A stretch of 64,000 nucleotides of DNA from Arthrobotrys musiformis. Its lineage: Eukaryota; Ascomycota; Orbiliomycetes; Orbiliales; Orbiliaceae. Below, piece by piece: positions 36,002-46,931 of this stretch; positions within the stretch are counted from its first letter, which is position 1, and each line of letters opens with the position of its first letter. A program made the translations under genes and the position numbers. The stretch spans positions 2,294,001-2,358,000 of the forward strand of contig JAVHJL010000006.1 in NCBI GenBank assembly GCA_036971715.1, written 5' to 3'. The notes beneath the pieces are model-generated. The model ran no database searches, had not been told where the DNA came from, and saw only the letters and a list, made by a program, of their open reading frames with translations.

Positions 36002-38003
36002 CTATTGGCTGTGGTGGTAAGCCGGTGGTGGGGAGCTTCCATCTCGTCGTCGTCGTTCATCTAGGAGTTCCTCCGCCTTCTCTCTTCTAAGCCGTTCCTC
36101 ACCCCACCTTCGCGCCATTTCACCGGCCATCTTCATCATCCATGCCTTTTCGGCGATAGAACTAGACGAACCAGTCCTGCCTCTCGATTCCAGGAATGGA
36201 TTTTCCATCGAGACCGAAGAAGCAGAACTGTGGTGGCCTGGGGAAAGCTGCGGCTGGTAATGTGGCGAGTACTGACCCGAAAAGAGAGAGGCTGGCGTGG
36301 AGTTTTCCCTGGGATATTCCGACGAGTGGAACGGCATTCCTTTCTCTGAAGGGTATATGATGTGTTGTTGTTGCGGGGTTTGCTGTGGCGGGGGTGGTGT
36401 GGAAGGTGTCGGGGGAACCTTGGTCTCGGAGCCTGCATGATGAACTGTCCGAGTTGCCAAGAAAGTATCTCGCCCAGTAGGTGATCGTAGCGGGGATACA
36501 TCCACATACTCCCCCCGTCGGTCATTTATTGCTAATGACGGAGGTGGTATCTTGATCTCCGGGATGTTGGTGTTAATCGCCTCGTTCGCCTCGACATTCT
36601 CTTTGTCCTCATATCCGACTTCCATGGATGATGTGATGGACTCTGGAACACTAGAGCCGGCGACTGAGTTCGTGTCCCCATCGGATGTCGATGTATCTTT
36701 CTTTCGTCGCAAGTTAACCACTCTAGTCTTCTTTTTCTTGCCTAGTGTGCTTGATCGAGTGACAGGTCGGCCGTTTGGACCAAGCCCACCAGATGGGCTA
36801 GATATCGAAAGGGAAGAAGCCATAGCCACTAAGCCAGGACGGGCACCGTTGCCGTCCATCGAATATGTTGTGCTAGAATGTGTGCCACTTGTGGATGAGG
36901 GTGTTGATGTGGGATCACTCCGTTCACTCGTTGTTGCCCACGCTCTGTATATCGCTTCCCGAATCGTAGGCGTAAACAAGCTTAAAGTCCTCTGGGAATC
37001 TGTTAGAGTTGCCAACCTCAATAAACTCTTCGACGATAATGTGTCGGATTCCAAGTCGTTGTTGAAAGAAAATGTCTGCTGTTGTGGTGATCCTCCACCC
37101 TCTGCCTGTTCACCCAAGTTTTCAAAAGAAGACTTCGCAGATAACGACGGACCACTGTTAAGTGTCGGATTTTGAGGCATAGGTGATCGTAGAGTATTGC
37201 TCGAGGCCGAATCGTAATCTTGTCCCCACCATCTTAACGATAGTCTGTGGATAATAGCTGGTAGCTCTTCCTGGAAAAGATTTCGGAGTTGTTTTTCGAT
37301 TTCTTTCTGCAGGTAGTCCTTGATGAAAGGTATCGAATCGAACGTGCTGCTGACGACCAACGATTCGAGAGGGTCGTTTCGGAAGACCAGTGTTACTCCT
37401 TTCGCTTTCGAGAAGACCAAGATGACGAAGCCGGACAACCGGAAGTTCGAGAGAGTGATCTGAAGTGGTATTGTGAGAGGTGCTCTAGGTATACTTGTTA
37501 GACAGTGATCATTTGTACTAGTCTTTGTCGATAGCGAACTCACGATGCTGCAAGGGGCTGTGGACTCGTAAACGAAGGTGCCGTCGACAGGTATGTATTT
37601 AGAGGATTCGCCTGTACACCAAATAGATGTCGGGTAAGTATTACATCATTAAAATGCCTCCCGGATATTTCACGTGATCGTGATATCAGATAGACAGTAG
37701 ATAGGGTATTAATATCGATAAAGAGGGATTACGAACCTGTACTTTTGTCTGCAGCGTTAGATACGCATCACCAGAGTACTCCATCTTGAATATCCCACGA
37801 AACCTATCGTCAGCCAGGTCGCCAATCTCCAATATCTCCAGGTCCGGAGGTGTCGTTCCTAGATTCAACTCTGTCACAAGGATGTCGGCCACGATAATCG
37901 GTGGTTTTGGCGACTTATTTAAAGCCGCTGTAAGCAGATCCCGAGCCCTTGAGTAGAACTCGGGATCCGCTGTTAACGGGCTCCAGTTGAAGTTGAAGGC
38001 CAT
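36002..38003 (-). CDS. MDM34: Mitochondrial distribution and morphology protein 34 (ERMES)
   Basis: Three exons (38003-37737, 37611-37544, 37484-36002) in consistent phase give 605 residues. The start MAFNFNWSPL is diagnostic of MDM34. The N-terminal roughly 195 residues form the SMP/TULIP lipid-transfer domain: PPIIVADILVTELNLGTTPPDLEILEIGDL, then ANPLNTYLSTAPSFTSPQPL made by exon 2, then LTIPLQITLS, VILVFSKAKG and FRNDPLESL, through LPAIIHRLSLRWW. The remaining two thirds are Ser/Pro/Thr-rich and disordered, with a Lys/Arg patch (GKKKKTRVVNLRRKKD). The protein sits in the mitochondrial outer membrane and, with Mmm1, Mdm10 and Mdm12, tethers ER to mitochondria and passes phospholipids. Confidence 0.95.
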
Positions 38004-38027
38004 TGTCGGTCGGAAATGGCTTGATGT

Positions 38028-38090
38028 TAAGGAGGGAGAGGAGGGAGAGGAGGGAGAGGAGAAGAGGGGGGGAGGGGAGAGAGGGGGTTG
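38028..38090 (+). repeat. G-rich purine repeat upstream of MDM34
   Basis: Three or more units of GGAGGGAGA (9 bp) followed by GGGGGGGAGGGG lie 25-90 bases upstream of the MDM34 start. On the transcript strand this is a CT-rich leader. On the plus strand it has at least four G-runs of three or more and could fold as a G-quadruplex. Confidence 0.6.
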
Positions 38091-40613
38091 TTCAAGAGGA
38101 TGTAGTGTCGGTCATGCGGTTGAGAGTTGTGGGAGAGGCCGAGAATTCTTCACGGGATGGATTCGGGATGGCAAAGAGTTGTTTGTTCGGGTGATGTCTG
38201 TTGGTTCGGGTATCGGGAAGGGAAGGCAGCCGATGGAAACGAATTCTATGCGTAATACTAATGCTGGCTGAGCGTCGACCAAGTTATGAATCGGCTCCGA
38301 TCTGCCTACAACCGTGAATACTGTACAGTTCTATTGTATACCAATTGAGGGGTGGTGTTTAGAGGTTGGAGGAGAGAAATAGGGAGAAGGGATCGGGGAG
38401 AGAGAGAGATTTTGATAGTGGTGGTGTTTGTGTGGTGTCGCAAGTACCGCAGCTAAATTTGTCTAATGTGATAGGAGAAAAAAAATTAAAGAAAAAAAAA
38501 AAATTAGAATTTTTCTAATGAGAAAAAATTCCGGGACCAGCTCAGCTTAGCAGTGGCACTATTGCATGAAAGACGCTACGGGACAGCCAGAACATACATC
38601 ACACACGACAAGAAGGACAAGAGCACATCAAGGCAACTTGTCCCACAGCGGGAACAGCCTCGTTTACGCGACCACAAACTGATAGAAAATGAGCGAAAGG
38701 AGACAAGACGGTACATCATACAGTGCATGTACCCAAGGCCTTAAGGGCTGGGCTAACTGGAAACAAGATTCCGCTGGTGGCCACGGCCTGTCGCCTGATC
38801 TGGCAGCATGTTCCCCGTCATCTGCGAGCCCCTCAACCCGACTCGACTTAAGCTCGGATGAGGGGAACCTAGTTCAGGATGAAGCAAGTCTCTCAGCTTC
38901 GTCGACCTACAGAGAGTACTATCCAGTTAGTATACAAGGCATGCATGGTTAGGTGGGAGGTTGACCCTTCATGCGAGGGGTCAGGGTATCGATGCTCCCC
39001 CATCTTTTCCTCACTTTTTTTTTTTTTTCCCCTCGTCAAAGTGGAGAAGGAGCATGGTGTGATGGTCAGAGCACCCAACCACCATTTCCTTGTTACTACT
39101 ACTTGATTCGGGTATCTGTCTATCAATATTTGCATCATTCACGCATTTTCACACGAGTTTTATCGCAGCGCGCTTGGCCGTGGCTGGTCTTGTGAGCATG
39201 CCGTATGCCTGCATCCTGTCCCTCCCCGTCCGCTGCCCGTCGTCCGTCGTATCAAGGTCAAAGTTTTCCGGATTTCGATAGTCGTACCTCGATACCACTT
39301 CCCATTACCCTACTATCATTTCGTACCTTCTTAGTATGTACACGTACATGTGTGCGTGCGTGTGTGTGTGCATCTTGAGGGAAGAGGTACATGTTCCTAG
39401 CCATTTGCATTCCACAAAATTCCTGCCTTGCAGAATAGCTCGCAGTAGCTGCACCTAAGTAAATTTTCGTCCAACAGGAGGAAAGAGATTCGAAAGATAG
39501 AAAAAAAAGAAAATGGGATGGTGGTTTCGCCCTTCCCGATCTGACGTTTCGGCACAAGCTTGGAGGAAAATCCCTCCTCCCCTAAGACCCTTTCGGCATA
39601 CCGCGGAATGTCATCGGCTTCCTTTTACCCTCGGAGATTAGAGCATCTCCGAGCTCTTGAGCATGTAGCTTGTCTCGAGAGTTTGTATCTACTTAGTATG
39701 TGTACAAGAGAGAGAGAAAATCTCCTAACTTGCATGAAATTAAAATTCCGGCGGTGGGACAGTACAGGATATATCCCGATAAACTCAGTTTCTGGTAGAT
39801 AGCCATTTATCTGGGTAACCCCAAATCTTGATATCCAAGATGGGTGTGGGGTTACAGGCCAGGTTCTGCCTGTCCTTTTACGCTTCGAGGAGTTAATTTA
39901 CAGGGATATCGACCCTTGAGGCTTTTTATATAGCGCACAAGTGCAGTACGGGATCTTTAAAAATAAATTTCAAGATCTATCTAGCTCAAGCAAGATCCAC
40001 TCCGTGTAAACATAGTGTGTACACGAACATGCAGGATCGCTGCTTCGGGATAGCTACCTGATTAAGCGCTCACTTGTATACTATGCTTCTCTACTCGGCT
40101 CAAACACAGATCGACGGGTCTTGGAGATTGCTCTGGCTGTATCATTATCAGCTTATGATATCTTTAGGTTGACTGGAAGACCAATTATTTTGAATTCAGA
40201 GGTGTATCATACTGCTGCTTAAGTCTTTTCCAATAATACAATAATACAATGAATATTATGCGTATACTATAGAAGATATTGAGCTTTGGAGGGCTTGACC
40301 GCAAGCGCCCTCAAGGTGACGGTGTATGCATTGATTCTGGCCTCGCTTTATTATCTCTAAAGATTCGGGTACCGCTCGTATACTTATAAACATAAGTTGG
40401 GAAGTTGTCCCGGAGCAGAAGAGGTTGTTGGTGGATGTACCTCGCTTCATAACAATACTACTAATTTGAAAGTATATATAAATCTTGATCAAGATTACGA
40501 TCTCTAGGACTGGATAGATAGAGTTAAAGCATCAATTTTCGCTCTTCCTATTGTTGATACTCTAGTGTGCGACGGAGACAGTTCGTGTGAGCTCTGACAC
40601 ATTAGTGCTCAAA
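38091..40613. other. Intergenic, 2.5 kb
   Basis: MDM34 promoter side and 3' flank of the NLR. A T-run lies at 39018-39030 and a GT-rich microsatellite (GTGTGCGTGCGTGTGTGTG) at about 39350-39370. No gene is supported. Confidence 0.5.
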
Positions 40614-43600
40614 TTACTGAATTACACATTTACAACACCCCGCATCCTTCTCCTCAAGAGCCTCAACTCTCACCACGGCTCCCTCCCCCCCACCCTTTCC
40701 CTCATAGACAACTACCTCAGCATCCATCGTTTGTACTGGTGTAATCCCATCCTGCCGTGAGACTTCTTCATTATTTTCATCTGCACTCTCTTCAACTTTT
40801 TCTAGGGTCCACTTTATCGGTGATTCAACCTTGACATTAGCTATATGTGGTGTATAGTCTAGCGATGAAACTAGCCAGTCGGCCGTAACTCGCCCAAGAA
40901 GTTTATGGTCTGCTGAGGGGTCGAGACAACGTTTTCCGTTGTTATGGCAGAGTTTACAAACGTTAAAGCCGTCGTCTTCGGTGGAGCAGTCGCAGCAATC
41001 TGTATAAATATGTTAGTAAACGTATTCAGAGTGATAATAAGTGGAAGAGGGCTTACGGAAGTAAAATGTACGTAACGACCGACCACAGAAATCGCAGTAA
41101 AGCGTTTGCAGAAGATATGGCATTTCGGGGGGGAATTTATTGTGCAAACAAGGTACTTTCTTCGCCATTGCCGCGTTAGATTTTATTCCATCCCTTTTCA
41201 TCTTTTCGAGCATCAATTCTCTGCATTCGAGGTCCAAAGTCACATCAATAGGGAGCCGCCCATATTGATCTTTAAAACCGAGGTTAGGATTCTTCTCTAG
41301 TACGGCGGCAAGGAGCTCCGCGTCACCTCGAGCGCAGGCATAAAAGATTGGCGTACGACCGAACTCGTCCACGGTTTCTTCCATGTCGTCACCTTCAGTC
41401 CCTTCTTCGAGCGATTTTATGAGGTTGGGGATACTATCCCAGCATAACCTCCCCATAGGGAATCGTATCAAGAACTCTTGTCCAGTGTCCGCGCCGGCGT
41501 TCGCTAGTTTCTCAGCACAGGCTTCGTGTCCTCTTCCTACCGCTAATTGGTAACCCGTTCTACCCCATTCGTCGCGTTCGTCGAGATTATATTTGTTCTC
41601 GATCATGTAGTCCGTCAGCCAGCCAACGCCCATTCCTGCCGCCGCGATAATCCCGAATTCGCCGTCTATGTAATCGATCCATTTCGAAAATAAGGTGAAG
41701 TTGCTGACTTGGAAGTATACCCTCATATTGTTCTTTCGATTAGAGATCCAATCCGCCACATGAGCTTTTGTGGCGTCGTCCAGGTTCGAAGCGCGGTTTA
41801 GATGGTAACCCCAGTATCCGGAACAGTATTCTAGAAAACCGCAATCGTCCAGGAATTTTTTGAAGCTTTCTTTGAAACGAATTGGTTCCTGGAAGTCCCG
41901 CATGGGACCGTTATCGAAGTCTTTGAAGCTTAGGAAATTGACGCAGAGGTCGCCGATACAAGCGTCGTCTAGTTTTGGGTATCTGAAGGTGGTGCCGTCG
42001 TCTGGGGTCTTTTCGTTGGAGGCATCGGCGCTGCGGAGGATGTATTCTCTCGCAGATTGATGGATGAAGCGTACGGTGGAGGAAGGTACGCTGGCTTGTT
42101 GTGGGAGGAAGAATTTCGCGGGAGAGTATATGTCTTCTTCATCTTCAATTGATTCAGTGGATCTTTCCGCGGATACTATTTCCAAAAATGGGATTCTTCC
42201 GATAACACGTTCGATATCAGAATTTATCTTCTTTTTCATGTCCGCGAGACATGTATCTTTCATATCCAGTGCCAAAGCGAATTGTAATTCTTTAACGGTA
42301 AGCGGACGACCACATCTGGCGACCCAAAGGACGAGTTTTCCATAGATAGCTAGATTTGAACTTTCTTCTTCCTCCTCTTCGGATGATGAATCAACTTCTC
42401 TAAGTAGATGGGGCTTTCCGTATTTTTCCCGGATAGTAGCCATGATATGATCATACATCCCAAATATCTCGCGGGGGAGCTTTTCTATCATTTTTTCAAG
42501 CCATTTTAGAGTTGGCGAGAGCATTCGTTTAATATGTTCTTGAATCCGACGAAAAGCGAGGACGATCCATAACATCATCCCTTCAGCCTTTTGTGTAATT
42601 TTTTTTTTTAAAGCAGCTTTATCTTTGTCGTCGATTGTAAGCTTCGATTGGAGTCTACAGAGTTCGAGTTCGATTACTTGGGATATATCCTTCTCTGTAA
42701 CTTCAGAGTTGAGAACGATCTTGAGTGAATTGAAAGCGGAGAGATCGGTATCTGCGATCCAATCGGGCCTTGAGCTCATGAAAAGCCTGGTGTTTGTATT
42801 CTGTCTGAGAAGATTTGGGAAATGGAATATGAGTTTTTCCATATCATCGTCAGAATGGCATTCATCCATTGCGTCGACAATGCAATAAATAGGTTTTTTA
42901 GAGATCTGTAAGATCGTAGTGAAGATATCCCGAAGATTTTGGAAACTGAAAATGAATTTCCCCGGCTCGGCCGGATCCCAATGGTCGGTAAGAGGTTTAC
43001 ATTGTTTATATACCGGTGTAAAGTCGGCTTTGTTCTCTTTGAGGTATTGACACACGAACGCCTTAAGAATTTCGATGCAGGATTCTTGGCGGCGGACCCG
43101 CTTGTTGCAGAAGTAGGAGAGTAAAACCGGTTTCTCTTTTCCAATTGACTGCTGTGTGATATGGCAGAGGGTCTTCGTGAAAACGCTTTTCCCGGAGCCG
43201 GCTTTTCCTTCGAGGAGGAGCACCCTTTGGTCATTGGTGGGTTCTTGCCATTGGATGTACTCGTCAGTTGTATCAATCCAGCCGAGGGTTCCTTCTGCGG
43301 CGTCTTTGATATCAACTGCGGTCGATATATTGGCGGATAAAGATGTTGTGAAGACTATAATATAGAAATACTGTTAATCTTCCACCTTACGGATTAAGGG
43401 ACATGCAGGGGTTCAAATAGGCATACTCTCACACATATGATCATTTATTGTTCCTACCATGTAGAAATATATATAATTAGCCAAAGGTACCTAAAGGTGG
43501 TGCTGCGCAGGATTAGAAAAAGAGGTTTAAACATACGCTTCAAGTGCTGCACAGTCTCCTTCTCCAAATTCCACAACGACTGTATCCGTTCCAAATCATC

Positions 43601-44516
43601 CTTCCAAAGCATCTTGAACGTTGAAATACTATAATCTCCTTTCGTCTCACTCGCAACCGATTTACTCATATTATCCATCGTGGAGCTGATAACTTGAGAG
43701 AATGTAGGCAGTTGGCTCGAGGCTTCGTCTTGTTGCTCCTCGACTCGGCCTTTTTTACTACCCGAGGACTTGAGACGGTTGACCACAGAGCTATTCCGGA
43801 TCGCATCGCGGATTAGATTACTATCACGACGTTTTATTTTGGGATCAAGACCGGGGTATTCAGGCGGAGGGTCATCGTTTGTAGGACTCGATATCGGTCC
43901 TGGAGGTTGTTTGTTCGTCGATGCTCCGAGTACCGCGCTGATACAATTTGATGTTCGATAGCAATTAGTATCAGAGTCCTTCCTAAAAATTCTTAAAAGA
44001 TCAAGACATATGGAATAAATAGACTCACAATCGAATATCGATAACCATCGTAATCAACAACTCCGTCTTAGCTTTATACAGTCTCGACGAATGTTCTTTA
44101 ATCGCCTTTTCCGAGAAAGCCACACATATCGACGCCCAAACAATCTGTTTCTTCCCCCCCTTCATCTGTGTCGTCACAGGCTCCAACTCATCCTCAACCC
44201 CCTTAAGCACAGTCTTACAATGCTTCAACTGATCTCTTATCGTATCGTATGCATCTTCCATAGCAGCGCCGGCGACTGGTAAGCTGGCATTACTGTTGCG
44301 CTTCGAATTATGAGCGGCAGTTGCCAGGCGCTGCTTCTCTGCGGTTTCGAGACGGAGTAAGATGCTACGTAGGGATTGGACGTCGTGCTGGAGATCGGAG
44401 ATATGGGAGGGGGCGTCTTTGATGCCGTTTATTAGGTCGACAACGGCTTTGGTGGTTTTGATGGCGGCGGAGGCGAGCGCGAGGATGCCGCTGGCGAGAC
44501 CGATGGCTTCGGCCAT
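40614..44516 (-). CDS. STAND/NLR protein: PigL_N-like, NACHT, ankyrin-like, ZZ finger, CAAX box
   Basis: Four exons (44516-44029, 43937-43537, 43354-41057, 40999-40614) in consistent phase give 1190 residues. The N-terminus MAEAIGLASGILALASAAI is typical of the fungal STAND N-terminal helical domain (PF17111 type). A Ser/Pro linker follows. The NACHT ATPase begins with P-loop GKAGSGKS (346-353) and Walker B IYCIVDAMDEC (about 452-462). The region after it has the expected winged-helix pattern, with FIHQSAREYILR as in other NACHT-ankyrin NLRs. Ankyrin-like units lie near 900-930 and 975-1030 (DEFGRTPIFYACARGDAELLAAVLE). A ZZ-type zinc finger (about 1049-1095, CDFC, CCDC, CKLC, then His residues) is completed by the last splice. 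The C-terminus is GCCKCVIQ, a CAAX box with neighbouring Cys. Family knowledge: fungal NLRs act in non-self recognition and cell death. The ligand and effector here are unknown. Intron 2 (182 nt) is longer than the others. Confidence 0.88.
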
Positions 44517-45477
44517 GGTATTTACTGCCCTTCGTGACGTCTTGGAACGAGGCCAGTATTTACCTTTTTGAATACTAGTTGATTTGCACCATATATATTA
44601 ACAATTAGATAGAAAGATTTAAGGTATAGAGATTATAATTCTTGTTTAGATAAAACATAAGAGATGAAAGATTTATTAAAAAAGAGGGCGCTTCTAGTCT
44701 GCAACCAAGTTTCTCAGCTGGTACGGCTGAAGTGGCGATATATACCTACTTCAACTGCTAAAAAATTAAGTAAAAGAAGAAAAAAGTAACCAACCGGTTC
44801 CCCAAGCTTGGAAAATCCGTTACGCGTGGTTATCTGCAAGCCAGAAAGATTGGCAACGGTGCCAACGAATGATCAGTAGCTTTGGCGCCACTCGTCTCGA
44901 GATAAAATCCTCAAATTCAGATATCAAACCAGCGGGGTACGGGTCCAAATGCATGATGCCGGTTGACAAGGATTTGTCGCGCTTTTTTGGTTGCCGATTG
45001 ACATGTCCTGTGGGTTAATTCGCTAAGGAAAGTAATAACAAGCCGTATTATTTGTGATTCTCAGAATTGTGAGTTTCATACAAGGATTTGGCAGGGGTTG
45101 ACGACGACTGTATTGATCCAGCTGTAAAAAAGTTAATAGCTTGAGGAAGATGAGGAAGATGAATTAGATCAAGTTAGCAGATATATTATATTGATTCCCT
45201 CAAGTTGTTCAAGTTTAGCAATACCTTTCCGATGGAATTTTATATAGAATTCCAATACTAACTGCTCTACTATGTATGGTGTGATAGAAAATAAGAAATA
45301 TGCGTGCGTCTCTTGTCCTCGCCAGGATATGTCCGCCATGGTACCCATCGACCCCATTCGCCAGTTGGATATCAAAGGTTTCCACTTTCCACCGCCGTGA
45401 TCAAACCGTGCATATTACAGAATTCTTCTTATATTATAAGACTCAACAGCCGACAGAATATTCAATATAAAGTAGAA

Positions 45478-45687
45478 ATGGCATCTACAATCTTCAAATG
45501 CCTAAGCGGCACTTGGACCCTTTGTCAAACTCTTACATCTGTAATCCCCTCTTTCCTGTCCAGTACATTTACTGGATCAGCTACTTTCACTCCTCTCTCT
45601 TTGAGATATTTACCGGCATCTTCGATGTCTCTTTCTGTGAATGGTGATGAGCTGTGTATTAAGCAAGCTTTAATAATAGTTTGTTAG
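45478..45687 (+). pseudogene. Possible DUF6314-like fragment
   Basis: An ORF from the ATG at 45478 reads MASTIFKCLSGTWTLCQTLT then SVIPSFLSSTFTGSATFTPL. This resembles the start of DUF6314 proteins, whose pattern as I recall it is LxGTWxLxRxL, then SGxFxGxAxFxP. After TFTPL the expected continuation (a YxExG block and AxRxYxY) is not found in any frame, and the ORF stops at 45687. I read it as a 5' remnant of a decayed gene, or exon 1 with unseen exons. The family assignment rests on a short stretch. Confidence 0.3.
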
Positions 45688-46136
45688 ATTGTTTTGGTAA
45701 ATTCTTTTATCAATAATATTGGTTGTATCGACGTCATAAGCGCTTTTAGGGTAATCTAGAAAATCAGGTTTTAGAGTATTTTTTCAAGATCGTCTATAAG
45801 TGTTCTGACGGCTAATATTAAAAATAGAAGTATATAAGAAAATATGTATGTGCATAAGTATAAACAGCAGCTGGGTAGAGCGTAAGCATAATACTGGGGA
45901 ATAAAGTACGTATGTCCTACAGACTAGATAGGGCACGATTTTGAGTTACTTCTTTATTCTAGGTTGGCCGCTTTGTATTGTACTTGTGGTTTTTCTTCCA
46001 ATTGTGAAGAATTAAGAACAGAAGCAGAGGCAAAGGAACACATCAAATGATAACTGAATTTGAGAAGCTCACCCGTTAGAGTTGAAGAAAGGCCACTTGA
46101 TCAACACGAATGGGCAGGCCCCGAATAGGGCGCCAC

Positions 46137-46167
46137 TGGTCTCGTACCCAGACATCACAAAGGGAGG
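46137..46167 (+). mobile_element. 31-bp dispersed unit, diverged copy B
   Basis: The sequence begins TGGTCTCGTACCCAGACAT and continues to AAAGGG, matching the copies near 3.0 and 59.8 kb over about 29 bases with one or two changes. Clean 8-bp flank duplication is not present. GGCGCCAC (46129-46136) and GGTGCAAC (46171-46178) match at six of eight positions and could be an old, mutated duplication around a 34-bp version. Confidence 0.4.
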
Positions 46168-46440
46168 TCAGGTGCAACAATTACAAAGTATTAGATCAGG
46201 AATCACCCAAAGAATAGATAGTTATTTTAAAACCAAAAAATTCATGATATTGGGTGATAACGGTCTCGGTAATAATATTAACAGAGGTATATTAAGTAAG
46301 TATTGCTAACACATTTGTTAAAAAAACTAGTCCTTTGTAAATGGGGAAAGTTAGGGGACTAGAATGTGAGAATTGAAGGCGAAACTGGTGCTCCAGAAGA
46401 ATTTCCAGCCAAAAGTACTTGGGTAGGTAGTTAGGCACTT

Positions 46441-46476
46441 CTCAGGCCTCTCAGGCCTCTCAGGCTTCTGAGGCTT
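46441..46476 (+). repeat. 9-bp tandem repeat, four units
   Basis: Units CTCAGGCCT, CTCAGGCCT, CTCAGGCTT and CTGAGGCTT stand head to tail. No gene spans it. It probably arose by slippage and lies upstream of the kinase gene. Confidence 0.7.
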
Positions 46477-46605
46477 CAACCTGATATGCGCTGGCTGCGC
46501 TGGCTGCGGTGCTCGCTTCCCTCGAAACCCCAAAACACACCGGTGCTGAAATTTTCTTTCTCTCTTCAGATATGCGATCCAATTTCCGGCTATTTATAAA
46601 GCAAA

Positions 46606-46923
46606 ATGTTAAGAAATAGAGCCAGTTTGGCAGTGGACGGCATAATATCAAGATATCAGATAGCACCAATTAATGCAATTGCAAGACGATTCGATGGTTC
46701 GAAGTATCAATCACACGGTCTTTGCACTGTGCAGAAACCCACAAACGCAACACAAAGAGGCCAATCCACCACTCTCCTCTGGACCCCGAGTGTTCTCTGG
46801 TCTGCGAGGCAATTTTCCAGTTCTGTAACCAATCTGACTATCGGTTTTATAACCAGAAATTATTTTACCGATCATTCTCCTGCCCCCCCTCCCCTTCTTC
46901 TTACAACACGTCAAATCGCCTAG
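46606..46923 (+). other. Long upstream ORF in the kinase leader
   Basis: A 105-codon ORF (MLRNRASLAVDGIISRYQIA...) ends 8 bases before the kinase start, in another frame. Its first 30 residues are Arg/Ala/Ile-rich without acids except one Asp, like a mitochondrial presequence. Alternatives are a translation-limiting uORF, an alternative first exon, or chance. No splice that joins it to the kinase frame is obvious. Confidence 0.3.
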
Positions 46924-46931
46924 AACAAAAT

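Larger units (their letters stand above)
44517..46931. other. AT-rich intergenic, NLR promoter to kinase leader
   Basis: About 2.4 kb holding a possible DUF6314-like remnant (45478-45687), one diverged copy of the 31-bp unit (46137-46167), a 9-bp tandem repeat (46441-46476) and an upstream ORF of the kinase (46606-46923). The rest is AT-rich without a recognisable gene. Confidence 0.5.

Noticed and set aside
39056..39116. TGGTCAGAGCACC resembling a tRNA A box followed by TTGATTCGGG
   Set aside because: Spacing and B box are poor and no cloverleaf forms; likely chance.
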